From Euonymus europaeus (lineage: Eukaryota > Streptophyta > Magnoliopsida > Celastrales > Celastraceae): a stretch of 64,000 bases of DNA. The stretch covers positions 32,456,501 to 32,520,500 of the forward strand of contig OY756957.1 of the NCBI GenBank assembly GCA_963580455.1. Direction: 5' to 3'. A program made the position numbers and the translations under genes. This document shows, piece after piece, positions 1-11,588 of the stretch. Within the stretch, counting starts at the first letter, position 1. Every line of letters begins with the position of its first letter. The notes beneath the pieces were generated by a model. It saw only the letters and a list, made by a program, of their open reading frames with translations. It searched no databases and had not been told where the DNA came from.

Positions 1-173
1 AATATCCGTTGACTCCGAGTTCTGAATTCGGTGATTTTTAGCTTCATTTCACACTACTTTTGGAGCTCTACAATCCTGGCATTTCGGATTTTGATTTCAG
101 AACTCTTGGCTAGTAGGTCTCATTTCACCTAGTTAGCCGCGAAATGTGGTTTCTTTACGTAAACGGTTTTATG
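1..173. repeat. First complete satellite monomer (reference unit)
   Basis: This is the phase used for all monomer coordinates here: position 1 is the A of AATATCCG and position 173 the G of TTTATG. A typical monomer has 70 G+C (40.5%) and 11 CpG. Because 173 is not a multiple of three, any stop codon falls in a different frame in each successive monomer, so the array cannot carry a long reading frame. The main variable positions are 32-34 (GTG/GTT/ATG), 45 (TTGATT or TTCATT), 62-63 (CG/CA/TG), 71-72 (CA/CG), 80-81 (CG/CA/TG), 114-118 (TTGGT/TAGGT/TTGCT), 132 (T or G), 142 (A or C) and 167 (T or A). This monomer is the CATTT/GGAGCTC/TAGGTCTCAT subtype. It has a private T at 106, breaking one arm of the inverted repeat seen in other monomers. 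Confidence 0.95.
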
Positions 174-187
174 AATTTCCGTTGACT

Positions 188-204
188 CCGAGTTCTGAAT
201 TCGG
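188..204. repeat. Short imperfect palindrome, monomer positions 15-31
   Basis: CCGAGTTCTGAATTCGG reads as a 17-nt dyad in which 7 of 8 base pairs match around a central T; the one mismatch is G opposite T. It occurs in nearly every monomer. A rarer subtype has CCGAGTTTTGAACTCGG instead, which also keeps 7 of 8 pairs but moves the mismatch. Short dyads are common in centromeric satellites; no binding protein can be inferred from sequence. Confidence 0.8.
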
Positions 205-279
205 TGATTTTTAGCTTGATTTCACACTACTTTTCGAGCTCTACAATCTTGGCATTTCGGATTTTGATTTCAGAACTCG
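189..279. repeat. 11-bp inverted repeat inside the monomer (arms 189-199 and 269-279)
   Basis: CGAGTTCTGAA at monomer positions 16-26 is the exact reverse complement of TTCAGAACTCG at 96-106. The arms are 69 bp apart, with centres 80 bp apart. Most monomers keep both arms intact; exceptions seen include position 106 in monomer 1 and AGAAATCG forms near 27778 and 56140. The arms could pair in single-stranded DNA or RNA, or place two sites for one protein on a nucleosome-length unit; that part is inference. Confidence 0.85.
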
Positions 280-334
280 TGGCTAGTTGGTCTCGTTACA
301 CCTATTTAGCCGCGCAATGTGGTTTCTTTACGTA

Positions 335-356
335 AACGGATTTATGAATATCCGTT
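335..356. repeat. Dyad across the monomer junction (7-bp arms)
   Basis: AACGGAT ... ATCCGTT form 7-bp complementary arms around an 8-nt loop spanning the boundary between adjacent monomers. The perfect 7-bp form needs A at monomer position 167; monomers with T there (ACGGTTTTATG) keep only the 5-bp AACGG/CCGTT arms. The array therefore holds two classes of junction dyad. Confidence 0.75.
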
Positions 357-2767
357 GACTCCGGGTTCAGAATTTGGTGATTTTAAGCTTGATTACACAC
401 TACTTTTAAAGCTCTACAATCTTGGCGTTTCGGATTTTGATTTCAGAACTCGTGGCTAGTTGGTCTCGTTTCACCTATTTAGCCGAGAAATGTGGTTTCT
501 TTACGTAAACGGTTTTATGAATATCCGTTGACTCCGAGTTCTGAATTCGGTGATTTTTAGCTTGATTTCACACTACTTTTCGAGCTCTACAATCCTACTG
601 TTTCGGATTTTGATTTCAGAACTCGTGGCTAGTTGGTCTCGTTTCACCTATTTAGCCGCGCAATGTTGTTTCTTTACGTAAACGGATTTATGAATATCCG
701 TTGACTCCGAGTTCTGAATTCGGTGATTTTTTGCTTGATTTCACACTACTTTTCGAGCTCTACGATCCTGGCATTTCGGATTTTGATTTCAGAACTCGTG
801 GCTAGTTGCTCTCGTTACACCTATTTAGCCGCGCAATGTGGTTTCTTTACGTAAACAGATTTATGAATATCCGTTGACTCCGAGTTCTGAATTCGGTGAT
901 TTTTAGCTTGATTACACACTACTTTTCGAGCTCTACAATCCTGGCATTTCGGATTTTGATTTCAGAACTCGTGGCTAGTTGGTCTCGTTTCACCTATTTA
1001 GCCGCGAAATGTGGTTTCTTTACGTAAACGATTTTATGAATATCCGTTGACTCCGAGTTCTGAATTCGGTGATTTTTAGCTTGATTTCAGACTACTTTTC
1101 GAGCTCTACGATCCTGGCATTTCGGATTTTGGTTTCAGAACTCGTGGTTAGTTGGTCTCGTTTCACTCAGTTAGCCGTGAAATGTGGTTTCTTTACGTAA
1201 ACGGTTTTATGAATATCCGTTGACTCCGAGTTCTGAATTCGGTGATTTTTAGCTTGATTTCACACTACTTTTCGAGCTCTACAATCCTGGTGTTTCGGAT
1301 TTTGATTTCAGAACTCGTGGCTAGTTGCTCTCGTTACAACTATTTAGCCGCGAAATGTGATTTCTTTACGTAAACGGATTTATGAATATCCGTTGACTCC
1401 GAGTTCTGAATTCGATGATTTTTAGCTTCATTTCACACTACTTTTGGAGCTCTACAATCCTGGCATTTCGGATTTTGATTTCAGAACTCGTGGCTAGTTG
1501 GTCTCGTTTCACCTATTTAGCCGCGAAATGTGGTTTCTTTACGTAAACGGTTTTATGAATTTCCGTTGACTCCGAGTTCTGAATTCGGTGATTTTTAGCT
1601 TGATTTCACACTACTTTTCGAGCTCTACAATCTTGGCGTTTCGGATTTTGATTTCAGAACTCGTGGCTAGTTGGTCTCGTTACACCTAGTTAGCCGCGAA
1701 ATGTGATTTCTTTACGTAAACGGTTTTATGAATATCCGTTGACTCCGAGTTCTGAATTCGGTGATTTTTAGCTTGATTTCACACTATTTTCGAGCTCTAC
1801 AATCCTGGTGTTTCGGATTTTGATTTCAGAACTCGTGGCTAGTTGGTCTCGTTTCACCTATTTAGCCGCGCAATGTTGTTTCTTTACGTAAACGGATTTA
1901 TGAATATCCCTTGACTCCGAGTTCTGAATTCGGTGATTTTTAGCTTGATTTCACACTACTTTTTGAGCTCTACGATCCTGGCGTTTCGGATTTTGATTTC
2001 AGAACTCGTGGTTAGTTGGTCTCATTTCACCTAGTTAGCCGCAAAATGTGGTTTCTTTACGTAAACGGTTTTATGAATATCCGTTGACTCCGAGTTCTGA
2101 ATTCGGTGATTTTTAGCTTGATTTCACACTACTTTTCGAGCTCTACAATCCTGGCGTTTCGGATTTTGATTTCAGAACTCGTGGCTAGTTTCTCTCGTTA
2201 CACCTATTTAGCCGCGCAATGTGGTTTCTTTACGTAAACGGATTTATGAATATCCGTTGACTCCGAGTTCTGAATTCGGTGATTTTTAGCTTGATTGCAC
2301 ACTACTTTTCAAGCTCTACAATCCTGGCCTTTCGGATTTTGATTTCAGAACTCGTGGCTAGTTGGTCTCGTTTCACCTATTTAGCCGCGAAATGTGGTTT
2401 CTTTACGTTAACGGTTTTATGAATATCCGTTGACTCCGAGTTCTGAATTCGGTGATTTTTAGCTTGATTTCACACTACTTTTCGAGCTCTACAATACTGG
2501 CGTTTCAGATTTTGATTTCAGAACTCGTGGCTAGTTGGTCTCGTTTCACCTAGTTAGCCGCGAAATGTGATTTCTTTACGTAAACGGTTTTATGAATATC
2601 CGTTGACTCCGAGTTTTGAACTCGGTGATTTTTAGCTTGATTTGACACTACTTTTTGAGCTCTACAATCCTGGGTTTTCGGTTTTCGATTTCAGAACTCG
2701 TGGCTAGTAGGTCTCGTTTCACCTAGTTAGCCGCGAAATGTGGTTTCTTTACGTAAACGGTTTTATG

Positions 2768-3632
2768 AATATCCGTTGACTCCGAGTTCTGAATTCGGTG
2801 ATTTTTAGCTTGATTTCACACTACTTTTCGAGCTCTACGATCCTGGCATTTCGGATTTTGATTTTAGAACTCGTGGCTAGTTGCTCTCGTTACACCTATT
2901 TAGCCGCGCAATGTGGTTTCTTTACGTAAACGGATTTATGAATATCCGTTGACTCCGAGTTCTGAATTCGGTGATTTTTAGCTTGATTACACACTACTTT
3001 TCAAGCTCTACAATCCTGGCGTTTCGGATTTTGATTTCAGAACTCGTGGCTAGTTGGTCTCGTTTCACCTATTTAGCCGCGAAATGTGGTTTCTTTACGT
3101 AAACGGTTTTATGAATATCCGTTGACTCCGAGTTCTGAATTCGGTGATTTTTAGCTTGATTTCACACTACTTTTCGAGCTCTACGATCCTGGAATTTCGG
3201 ATTTTGGTTTCAGAACTCGTGGCTAGTTGGTCTCGTTTCACCCAGTTAGCCGCGAAATGTGGTTTCTTTACGTAAACGGTTTTATGAATATCCGTTGACT
3301 CCGAGTTCTGAATTCGGTTATTTTTAGCTTGATTTCACACTACTTTTCGAGCTCTACAATCCTGGCGTTTCGGATTTTGATTTCAGAACTCGTGGCTAGT
3401 TCGTCTCGTTTCACCTAGTTAGCCGCGAAATGTGATTTCTTTACGTAAACGGTTTTATGAATATCCGTTGACTCCGAGTTTTGAACTCGGTGATTTTTAG
3501 CTTGATTTGACACTACTTTTTGAGCTCTACAATCCTGGGTTTTCGGTTTTCGATTTCAGAACTCGTGGCTAGTAGGTCTCGTTTCACCTAGTTAGCCGCG
3601 AAATGTGATTTCTTTACGTAAACGGATTTATG
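2768..3632. repeat. HOR block B, copy 1 (5 monomers, 865 bp)
   Basis: Five monomers in fixed order: GATCCTGGCATTT with TTGCTCTCG; GATTACAC with CAAGCTC; GGAATTTCGG with CACCCAG; GGTTATTTTT with AGTTCGTCTCG; then GAGTTTTGAACTCGG with GGTTTTCGGTTTTCG. The same five return at 4152 and 10724. Confidence 0.9.
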
Positions 3633-4151
3633 AATATCCGTTGACTCCGAGTTCTGAATTCGGTGATTTTTAGCTTGATTACACACTACTTTTCGAGCTC
3701 TACAATCCTGGCATTTCGGATTTTGATTTCAGAACTCGTGGCTAGTTGGTCTCGTTTCACCTATTTAGCCGCGAAATGTGGTTTCTTTACGTAAACGATT
3801 TTATGAATATCCGTTGACTCCGAGTTCTGAATTCGGTGATTTTTAGCTTGATTTCAGACTACTTTTCGAGCTCTACGATCCGGGCATTTCGGATTTTGGT
3901 TTCAGAACTCGTGGTTAGTTGGTCTCGTTTCACTCAGTTAGCCGTGAAATGTGGTTTCTTTACGTAAACGGTTTTATGAATATCCGTTGACTCCGAGTTC
4001 TGAATTCGGTGATTTTTAGCTTGATTTCACACTACTTTTTGAGCTCTACAATCCTGGTGTTTCGGATTTTGATTTCAGAACTCGTGGCTAGTTGCTCTCG
4101 TTACAACTATTTAGCCGCGAAATGTGATTTCTTTACGTAAACGGATTTATG
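3633..4151. repeat. Three monomers copied from block A, between two B blocks
   Basis: This 519-bp segment matches monomers 6-8 of block A starting at 866 (offset 2767), including the ACGATTTTATG and CAGACTAC variants and the TTACAACTATTT monomer. One difference noted is GATCCGGGC near 3880 against GATCCTGGC. Its placement between two B copies makes B plus this segment a 1384-bp (8-monomer) duplication. Confidence 0.85.
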
Positions 4152-5016
4152 AATATCCGTTGACTCCGAGTTCTGAATTCGGTGATTTTTAGCTTGATTT
4201 CACACTACTTTTCGAGCTCTACGATCCTGGCATTTCGGATTTTGATTTCAGAACTCGTGGCTAGTTGCTCTCGTTACACCTATTTAGCCGCGCAATGTGG
4301 TTTCTTTACGTAAACGGATTTATGAATATCCGTTGACTCCGAGTTCTGAATTCGGTGATTTTTAGCTTGATTACACACTACTTTTCAAGCTCTACAATCC
4401 TGGCGTTTCGGATTTTGATTTCAGAACTCGTGGCTAGTTGGTCTCGTTTCACCTATTTAGCCGCGAAATGTGGTTTCTTTACGTAAACGGTTTTATGAAT
4501 ATCCGTTGACTCCGAGTTCTGAATTCGGTGATTTTTAGCTTGATTTCACACTACTTTTCGAGCTCTACGATCCTGGAATTTCGGATTTTGGTTTCAGAAC
4601 TCGTGGCTAGTTGGTCTCGTTTCACCCAGTTAGCCGCGAAATGTGGTTTCTTTACGTAAACGGTTTTATGAATATCCGTTGACTCCGAGTTCTGAATTCG
4701 GTTATTTTTAGCTTGATTTCACACTACTTTTCGAGCTCTACAATCCTGGCGTTTCGGATTTTGATTTCAGAACTCGTGGCTAGTTCGTCTCGTTTCACCT
4801 AGTTAGCCGCGAAATGTGATTTCTTTACGTAAACGGTTTTATGAATATCCGTTGACTCCGAGTTTTGAACTCGGTGATTTTTAGCTTGATTTGACACTAC
4901 TTTTTGAGCTCTACAATCCTGGGTTTTCGGTTTTCGATTTCAGAACTCGTGGCTAGTAGGTCTCGTTTCACCTAGTTAGCCGCGAAATGTGATTTCTTTA
5001 CGTAAACGGTTTTATG
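4152..5016. repeat. HOR block B, copy 2
   Basis: Repeats 2768-3632 at an offset of exactly 1384 bp (8 monomers) with the same five-variant order. It ends at the start of block A copy 2. Confidence 0.9.
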
Positions 5017-7783
5017 AATATCCGTTGACTCCGAGTTCTGAATTCGGTAATTTTTAGCTTCATTTCACACTACTTTTGGAGCTCTACAATCCTGGCATTT
5101 CGGATTTTGATTTCAGAACTCGTGGCTAGTAGGTCTCATTTCACCTAGTTAGCCGCGAAATGTGGTTTCTTTACGTAAACGGTTTTATGAATTTCCGTTG
5201 ACTCCGAGTTCTGAATTCGGTGATTTTTAGCTTGATTTCACACTACTTTTCGAGCTCTACAATCTTGGCATTTCGGATTTTGATTTCAGAACTCGTGGCT
5301 AGTTGGTCTCGTTACACCTATTTAGCCGCGCAATGTGGTTTCTTTACGTAAACGGATTTATGAATATCCGTTGACTCCGGGTTCAGAATTTGGTGATTTT
5401 TAGCTTGATTACACACTACTTTTAAAGCTCTACAATCTTGGCGTTTCGGATTTTGATTTCAGAACTCGTGGCTAGTTGGTCTCGTTTCACCTATTTAGCC
5501 GAGAAATGTGGTTTCTTTACGTAAACGGTTTTATGAATATCCGTTGACTCCGAGTTCTGAATTCGGTGATTTTTAGCTTGATTTCACACTACTTTTCGAG
5601 CTCTACAATCCTAGTGTTTCGGATTTTGATTTCAGAACTCGTGGCTAGTTGGTCTCGTTTCACCTATTTAGCCGCGCAATGTTGTTTCTTTACGTAAACG
5701 GATTTATGAATATCCGTTGACTCCGAGTTCTGAATTCGGTGATTTTTTGCTTGATTTCACACTACTTTTCGAGCTCTACGATCCTGGCATTTCGGATTCT
5801 GATTTCAGAACTCGTGGCTAGTTGCTCTCGTTACACCTATTTAGCCGCGCAATGTGGTTTCTTTACGTAAACAGATTTATGAATATCCGTTGACTCCGAG
5901 TTCTGAATTCGGTGATTTTTAGCTTGATTACACACTACTTTTCGAGCTCTACAATCCTGGCATTTCGGATTTTGATTTCAGAACTCGTGGCTAGTTGGTC
6001 TCGTTTCACCTATTTAGCCGCGAAATGTGGTTTCTTTACGTAAACGATTTTATGAATATCCGTTGACTCCGAGTTCTGAATTCGGTGATTTTTAGCTTGA
6101 TTTCAGACTACTTTTCGAGCTCTACGATCCTGGCATTTCGGATTTTGGTTTCAGAACTCGTGGTTAGTTGGTCTCGTTTCACTCAGTTAGCCGTGAAATG
6201 TGGTTTCTTTACGTAAACGGTTTTATGAATATCCGTTGACTCCGAGTTCTGAATTCGGTGATTTTTAGCTTGATTTCACACTACTTTTCGAGCTCTACAA
6301 TCCTGGTGTTTCGGATTTTGATTTCAGAACTCGTGGCTAGTTGCTCTCGTTACAACTATTTAGCCGCGAAATGTGATTTCTTTACGTAAACGGATTTATG
6401 AATATCCGTTGACTCCGAGTTCTGAATTCGATGATTTTTAGCTTCATTTCACACTACTTTTGGAGCTCTACAATCCTGGCATTTCGGATTTTGATTTCAG
6501 AACTCGTGGCTAGTTGGTCTCGTTTCACCTATTTAGCCGCGAAATGTGGTTTCTTTACGTAAACGGTTTTATGAATTTCCGTTGACTCCGAGTTCTGAAT
6601 TCGGTGATTTTTAGCTTGATTTCACACTACTTTTCGAGCTCTACAATCTTGGCGTTTCGGATTTTGATTTCAGAACTCGTGGCTAGTTGGTCTCGTTACA
6701 CCTAGTTAGCCGCGAAATGTGATTTCTTTACGTAAACGGTTTTATGAATATCCGTTGACTCCGAGTTCTGAATTCGGTGATTTTTAGCTTGATTTCACAC
6801 TATTTTCGAGCTCTACAATCCTGGTGTTTCGGATTTTGATTTCAGAACTCGTGGCTAGTTGGTCTCGTTTCACCTATTTAGCCGCGCAATGTTGTTTCTT
6901 TACGTAAACGGATTTATGAATATCCCTTGACTCCGAGTTCTGAATTCGGTGATTTTTAGCTTGATTTCACACTACTTTTTGAGCTCTACGATCCTGGCGT
7001 TTCGGATTTTGATTTCAGAACTCGTGGTTAGTTGGTCTCATTTCACCTAGTTAGCCGCAAAATGTGGTTTCTTTACGTAAACGGTTTTATGAATATCCGT
7101 TGACTCCGAGTTCTGAATTCGGTGATTTTTAGCTTGATTTCACACTACTTTTCGAGCTCTACAATCCTGGCGTTTCGGATTTTGATTTCAGAACTCGTGG
7201 CTAGTTTCTCTCGTTACACCTATTTAGCCGCGCAATGTGGTTTCTTTACGTAAACGGATTTATGAATATCCGTTGACTCCGAGTTCTGAATTCGGTGATT
7301 TTTAGCTTGATTGCACACTACTTTTCAAGCTCTACAATCCTGGCCTTTCGGATTTTGATTTCAGAACTCGTGGCTAGTTGGTCTCGTTTCACCTATTTAG
7401 CCGCGAAATGTGGTTTCTTTACGTAAACGGTTTTATGAATATCCGTTGACTCCGAGTTCTGAATTCGGTGATTTTTAGCTTGATTTCACACTACTTTTCG
7501 AGCTCTACAATACTGGCGTTTCGGATTTTGATTTCAGAACTCGTGGCTAGTTGGTCTCGTTTCACCTAGTTAGCCGCGAAATGTGATTTCTTTACGTAAA
7601 CGGTTTTATGAATATCCGTTGACTCCGAGTTTTGAACTCGGTGATTTTTAGCTTGATTTGACACTACTTTTTGAGCTCTACAATCCTGGGTTTTCGGTTT
7701 TCGATTTCAGAACTCGTGGCTAGTAGGTCTCGTTTCACCTTGTTAGCCGCGAAATGTGATTCCTTTACGTAAACGGTTTTATG
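5017..7783. repeat. HOR block A, copy 2
   Basis: Matches 1-2767 at offset 5016, including the CCGGGTTCAGAATTTGG monomer, the one-base loss near 6791 and AATATCCCTTG at 6919. It differs by scattered single bases, for example GGTAATTTTT near 5048 and GGATTCTGATT near 5797. After it the sequence does not continue into block B but into another seven-monomer segment. Confidence 0.9.
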
Positions 7784-8994
7784 AATATCCGTTGACTCCG
7801 AGTTCTGAATTCGGTGATTTTTAGCTTGATTTCGCACTACTTTTCGAGCTCTACGATCCTGGTGTTTCGGATTTTGATTTCAGAACTCGTGGTTAGTTGG
7901 TCTCGTTTCACCTAGTTAGCCGCGAAATGTGGTTTCTTTACGTAAACGGTTTTATGAATATCCGTTGACTCCGAGTTCTGAATTCGGTGATTTTTAGCTT
8001 GATTTCACACTACTTTTCGAGCTCTACAATCCTGGCATTTCGGATTTTGATTTCAGAACTCGTGGCTAGTAGGTCTCGTTTCACCTAGTTAGACGCAAAA
8101 TGTGGTTTCTTTACCTAAACGGTTTTATGAATATCCGTTGACTCCGAGTTCTGAATTCGGTGATTTTTAGCTTGATTTCACACTACTTTTCGAGCTCTAC
8201 GATCCTGCCATTTCGGATTTTGATTTCAGAACTCGTGGCTAGTTGGTCTCGTTTCACCAAGTTAGCCGCGAAATGTGGTTTCTTTACGTAAACGGTTTTA
8301 TGAATATCCGTTGACTCCGAGTTCTGAATTCGGTGATTTTTAGCTTGATTTCAGACTACTTTTCGAGCTCTACGATCCTGGCATTTCGGATTTTGATTTC
8401 AGAACTCGTGGCTAGTTGCTCTCGTTTCACTCAGTTAGCCGCGCAATGTGGTTTCTTTACGTAAACGGATTTATGAATATCCGTTGACTCCGAGTTCTGA
8501 ATTCGGTGATTTTTAGCTTGATTACACACTACTTTTCAAGCTCTACAATCCTGGCATTTCGGATTTCGATTTCAGAACTCGTGGCTAGTTGATCTCGTTT
8601 CACCTATTTAGCCGCGAAATGTGGTTTCTTTACGTAAACGGTTTTATGAATATCCGTTGACTCCGAGTTCTGAATTCGGTGATTTTTAGCTTGATTTCAC
8701 ACTACTTTTCGAGCTCTACGATCCTGGCATTTCGGATTTTGGTTTCAGAACCCGTGGCTAGTTGGTCTCGTTTCACCCAGTTAGCCGCGAAATGTGGTTT
8801 CTTTACGGAAACGGTTTTATGAATATCCGTTGACTCCGAGTTCTGAATTCGGTTATTTTTAGCTTGATTTCACACTACTTTTCGAACTCTACAATCCTGG
8901 CTTTTCGGATTTTGATTTCAGAACTCGTGGCTAGTTGGTCTCGTTTCACCTATTTAGCCGCGAAATGTGGTTTCTTTACGTAAACGGTTTTATG
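7784..8994. repeat. Seven-monomer segment D, copy 1
   Basis: It begins with a TTTCGCACTAC monomer, followed by TTAGACGC with TTTACCTAAACGG (near 8090-8120) and GATCCTGCCATTT (near 8204). The first four monomers return at 22138 after another block A end, so A and D travelled together. The two copies part company within the fourth monomer (8303 versus 22657). Confidence 0.75.
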
Positions 8995-10723
8995 AATATC
9001 CGTTGACTCCGAGTTCTGAATTCGGTGATTTTTAGCTTCATTTCACACTACTTTTGGAGCTCTACAATCCTGGCATTTCGGATTTTGATTTCAGAACTCG
9101 TGGCTAGTAGGTCTCATTTCACCTAGTTAGCCGCGAAATGTGGTTTCTTTACGTAAACGGTTTTATGAATTTCCGTTGACTCCGAGTTCTGAATTCGGTG
9201 ATTTTTAGCTTGATTTCACACTACTTTTCGAGCTCTACAATCTTGGCATTTCGGATTTTGATTTCAGAACTCGTGGCTAGTTGGTCTCGTTACACCTATT
9301 TAGCCGCGCAATGTGGTTTCTTTACGTAAACGGATTTATGAATATCCGTTGACTCCGGGTTCTGAATTCGGTGATTTTTAGCTTGATTACACACTACTTT
9401 TAAAGCTCTACAATCCTGGCGTTTCGGATTTTGATTTCAGAACTCGTGGCTGGTTGGTCTCGTTTCACCTATTTAGCCGCGAAATGTGGTTTCTTTACGT
9501 AAACGGTTTTATGAATATCCGTTGACTCCGAGTTCTGAATTCGGTGATTTTTAGCTTGATTTCACACTACTTTTCGAGCTCTACAATCCTGGTGTTTCGG
9601 ATTTTGATTTCAGAACTCGTGGCTAGTTGGTCTCGTTTCACCTATTTAGCCGCGCAATGTTGTTTCTTTACGTAAACGGATTTATGAATATCCGTTGACT
9701 CCGAGTTCTGAATTCGGTGATTTTTTGCTTGATTTCACACTACTTTTCGAGCTCTACGATCCTGGCATTTCGGATTTTGATTTCAGAACTCGTGGTTAGT
9801 TGGTCTCGTTTCACCTAGTTAGCCGCGAAATTTGATTTCTTTACGTAAACGGTTTTATGAATATCCGTTGACTCCGAGTTCTGAATTCGGTGATTTTTAG
9901 CTTGATTTCACACTACTTTTCGAGCTCTACGATCCTGGCTTTTCGGATTTTGATTTCAGAACTCGTGGCTAGTTGGTCTCGTTTCACCTAGTTAGCCGCG
10001 AAATGTAGTTTCTTTACGTAAAAGATTTTATGAATATCTGTTGACTCCGAGTTCTGAATTCGGTGATTTTTAGCTTGATTACACACTATTTTCGAGCTCT
10101 ACAATCCTGGTGTTTCGGATTTTGATTTCAGAACTCGTGGCTAGTTGGTCTCGTTTCACCTATTTAGCCGCGCAATGTTGTTTCTTTACGTAAACGGATT
10201 TATGAATATCCGTTGACTCCGAGTTCTGAATTCGGTGATTTTTAGCTTGATTTCACACTACTTTTCGAGCTCTACAATCCTGGTGTTTCGGATTTTGATT
10301 TCAGAACTCGTGGCTAGTAGGTCTCGTTTCACCTAGTTAGCCGCGAAATGTGGTTTCTTTACGTAAACGGTTTTATGAATATCCGTTGACTCCGAGTTCT
10401 GAATTCGGTGATTTTTAGCTTGATTTCACACTACTTTTTGAGCTCTACAATCCTGGCGTTTCGGATTTTGATTTCAGAACTCGTGGCTAGTAGGTCTCGT
10501 TTCACCTATTTAGCCGCGCAATGTGGTTTCTTTACGTAAACGGTTTTATGAATATCCGTTGACTCCGAGTTCTGAATTCGGTGATTTTTAGCTTGATTTC
10601 ACACTACTTTTCGAGCTCTACAATCCTGGTGTTTCGGATTTTGATTTCAGAACTCGTGGCTAGTAGGTCTCGTTTCACCTAGTTAGCCGCGAAATGTGGT
10701 TTCTTTACGTAAACGGTTTTATG
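8995..10723. repeat. A-like start followed by block E, copy 1
   Basis: It starts like block A (CATTT monomer at 8995, AATTTCCG at 9168), but the third monomer has CCGGGTTCTGAATTCGG rather than the A form. From 9341 it carries the E order: CCGGG; TGTTTCGG with GCAATGTTG; TTTTTTGC with AAATTTGATTTC; GGCTTTTCGG with GTAGTTTC and AAAAGATTTTATG; then a one-base loss near 10087. Block E returns at 17123 (offset 7782) and partly at 19717. Confidence 0.8.
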
Positions 10724-11588
10724 AATATCCGTTGACTCCGAGTTCTGAATTCGGTGATTTTTAGCTTGATTTCACACTACTTTTCGAGCTCTACGATCCT
10801 GGCATTTCGGATTTTGATTTCAGAACTCGTGGCTAGTTGCTCTCGTTACACCTATTTAGCCGCGCAATGTGGTTTCTTTACGTAAACGGATTTATGAATA
10901 TCCGTTGACTCCGAGTTCTGAATTCGGTGATTTTTAGCTTGATTACACACTACTTTTCAAGCTCTACAATCCTGGCGTTTCGGATTTTGATTTCAGAACT
11001 CGTGGCTAGTTGGTCTCGTTTCACCTATTTAGCCGCGAAATGTGGTTTCTTTACGTAAACGGTTTTATGAATATCCGTTGACTCCGAGTTCTGAATTCGG
11101 TGATTTTTAGCTTGATTTCACACTACTTTTCGAGCTCTACGATCCTGGAATTTCGGATTTTGGTTTCAGAACTCGTGGCTAGTTGGTCTCGTTTCACCCA
11201 GTTAGCCGCGAAATGTGGTTTCTTTACGTAAACGGTTTTATGAATATCCGTTGACTCCGAGTTCTGAATTCGGTTATTTTTAGCTTGATTTCACACTACT
11301 TTTCGAGCTCTACAATCCTGGCGTTTCGGATTTTGATTTCAGAACTCGTGGCTAGTTCGTCTCGTTTCACCTAGTTAGCCGCGAAATGTGATTTCTTTAC
11401 GTAAACGGTTTTATGAATATCCGTTGACTCCGAGTTTTGAACTCGGTGATTTTTAGCTTGATTTGACACTACTTTTTGAGCTCTACAATCCTGGGTTTTC
11501 GGTTTTCGATTTCAGAACTCGTGGCTAGTAGGTCTCGTTTCACCTAGTTAGCCGCGAAATGTGATTTCTTTACGTAAACGGTTTTATG
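10724..11588. repeat. HOR block B, copy 3
   Basis: The same five-monomer order as 2768-3632, exactly 865 bp, ending with the GAGTTTTGAACTCGG monomer at 11416. Confidence 0.9.

Larger units (their letters stand above)
1..2767. repeat. HOR block A, copy 1 (16 monomers)
   Basis: Sixteen monomers with a distinctive order of variants. It opens with a CATTT/GGAGCTC monomer, then an AATTTCCG monomer, then one with CCGGGTTCAGAATTTGG. A TTTTTTGC monomer lies near 730, a CAGACTAC monomer near 1085, a one-base loss near 1785, AATATCCCTTG at 1903, and the GAGTTTTGAACTCGG subtype at 2595. The same order returns at 5017 with an offset of exactly 5016 bp (29 monomers minus one base). Length is 16 x 173 - 1. 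Confidence 0.9.

Noticed and set aside
156..161. TACGTA, GAGCTC and GAATTC palindromes as regulatory sites
   Set aside because: Six-base palindromes in every monomer are restriction-site-sized coincidences; nothing ties them to transcription.
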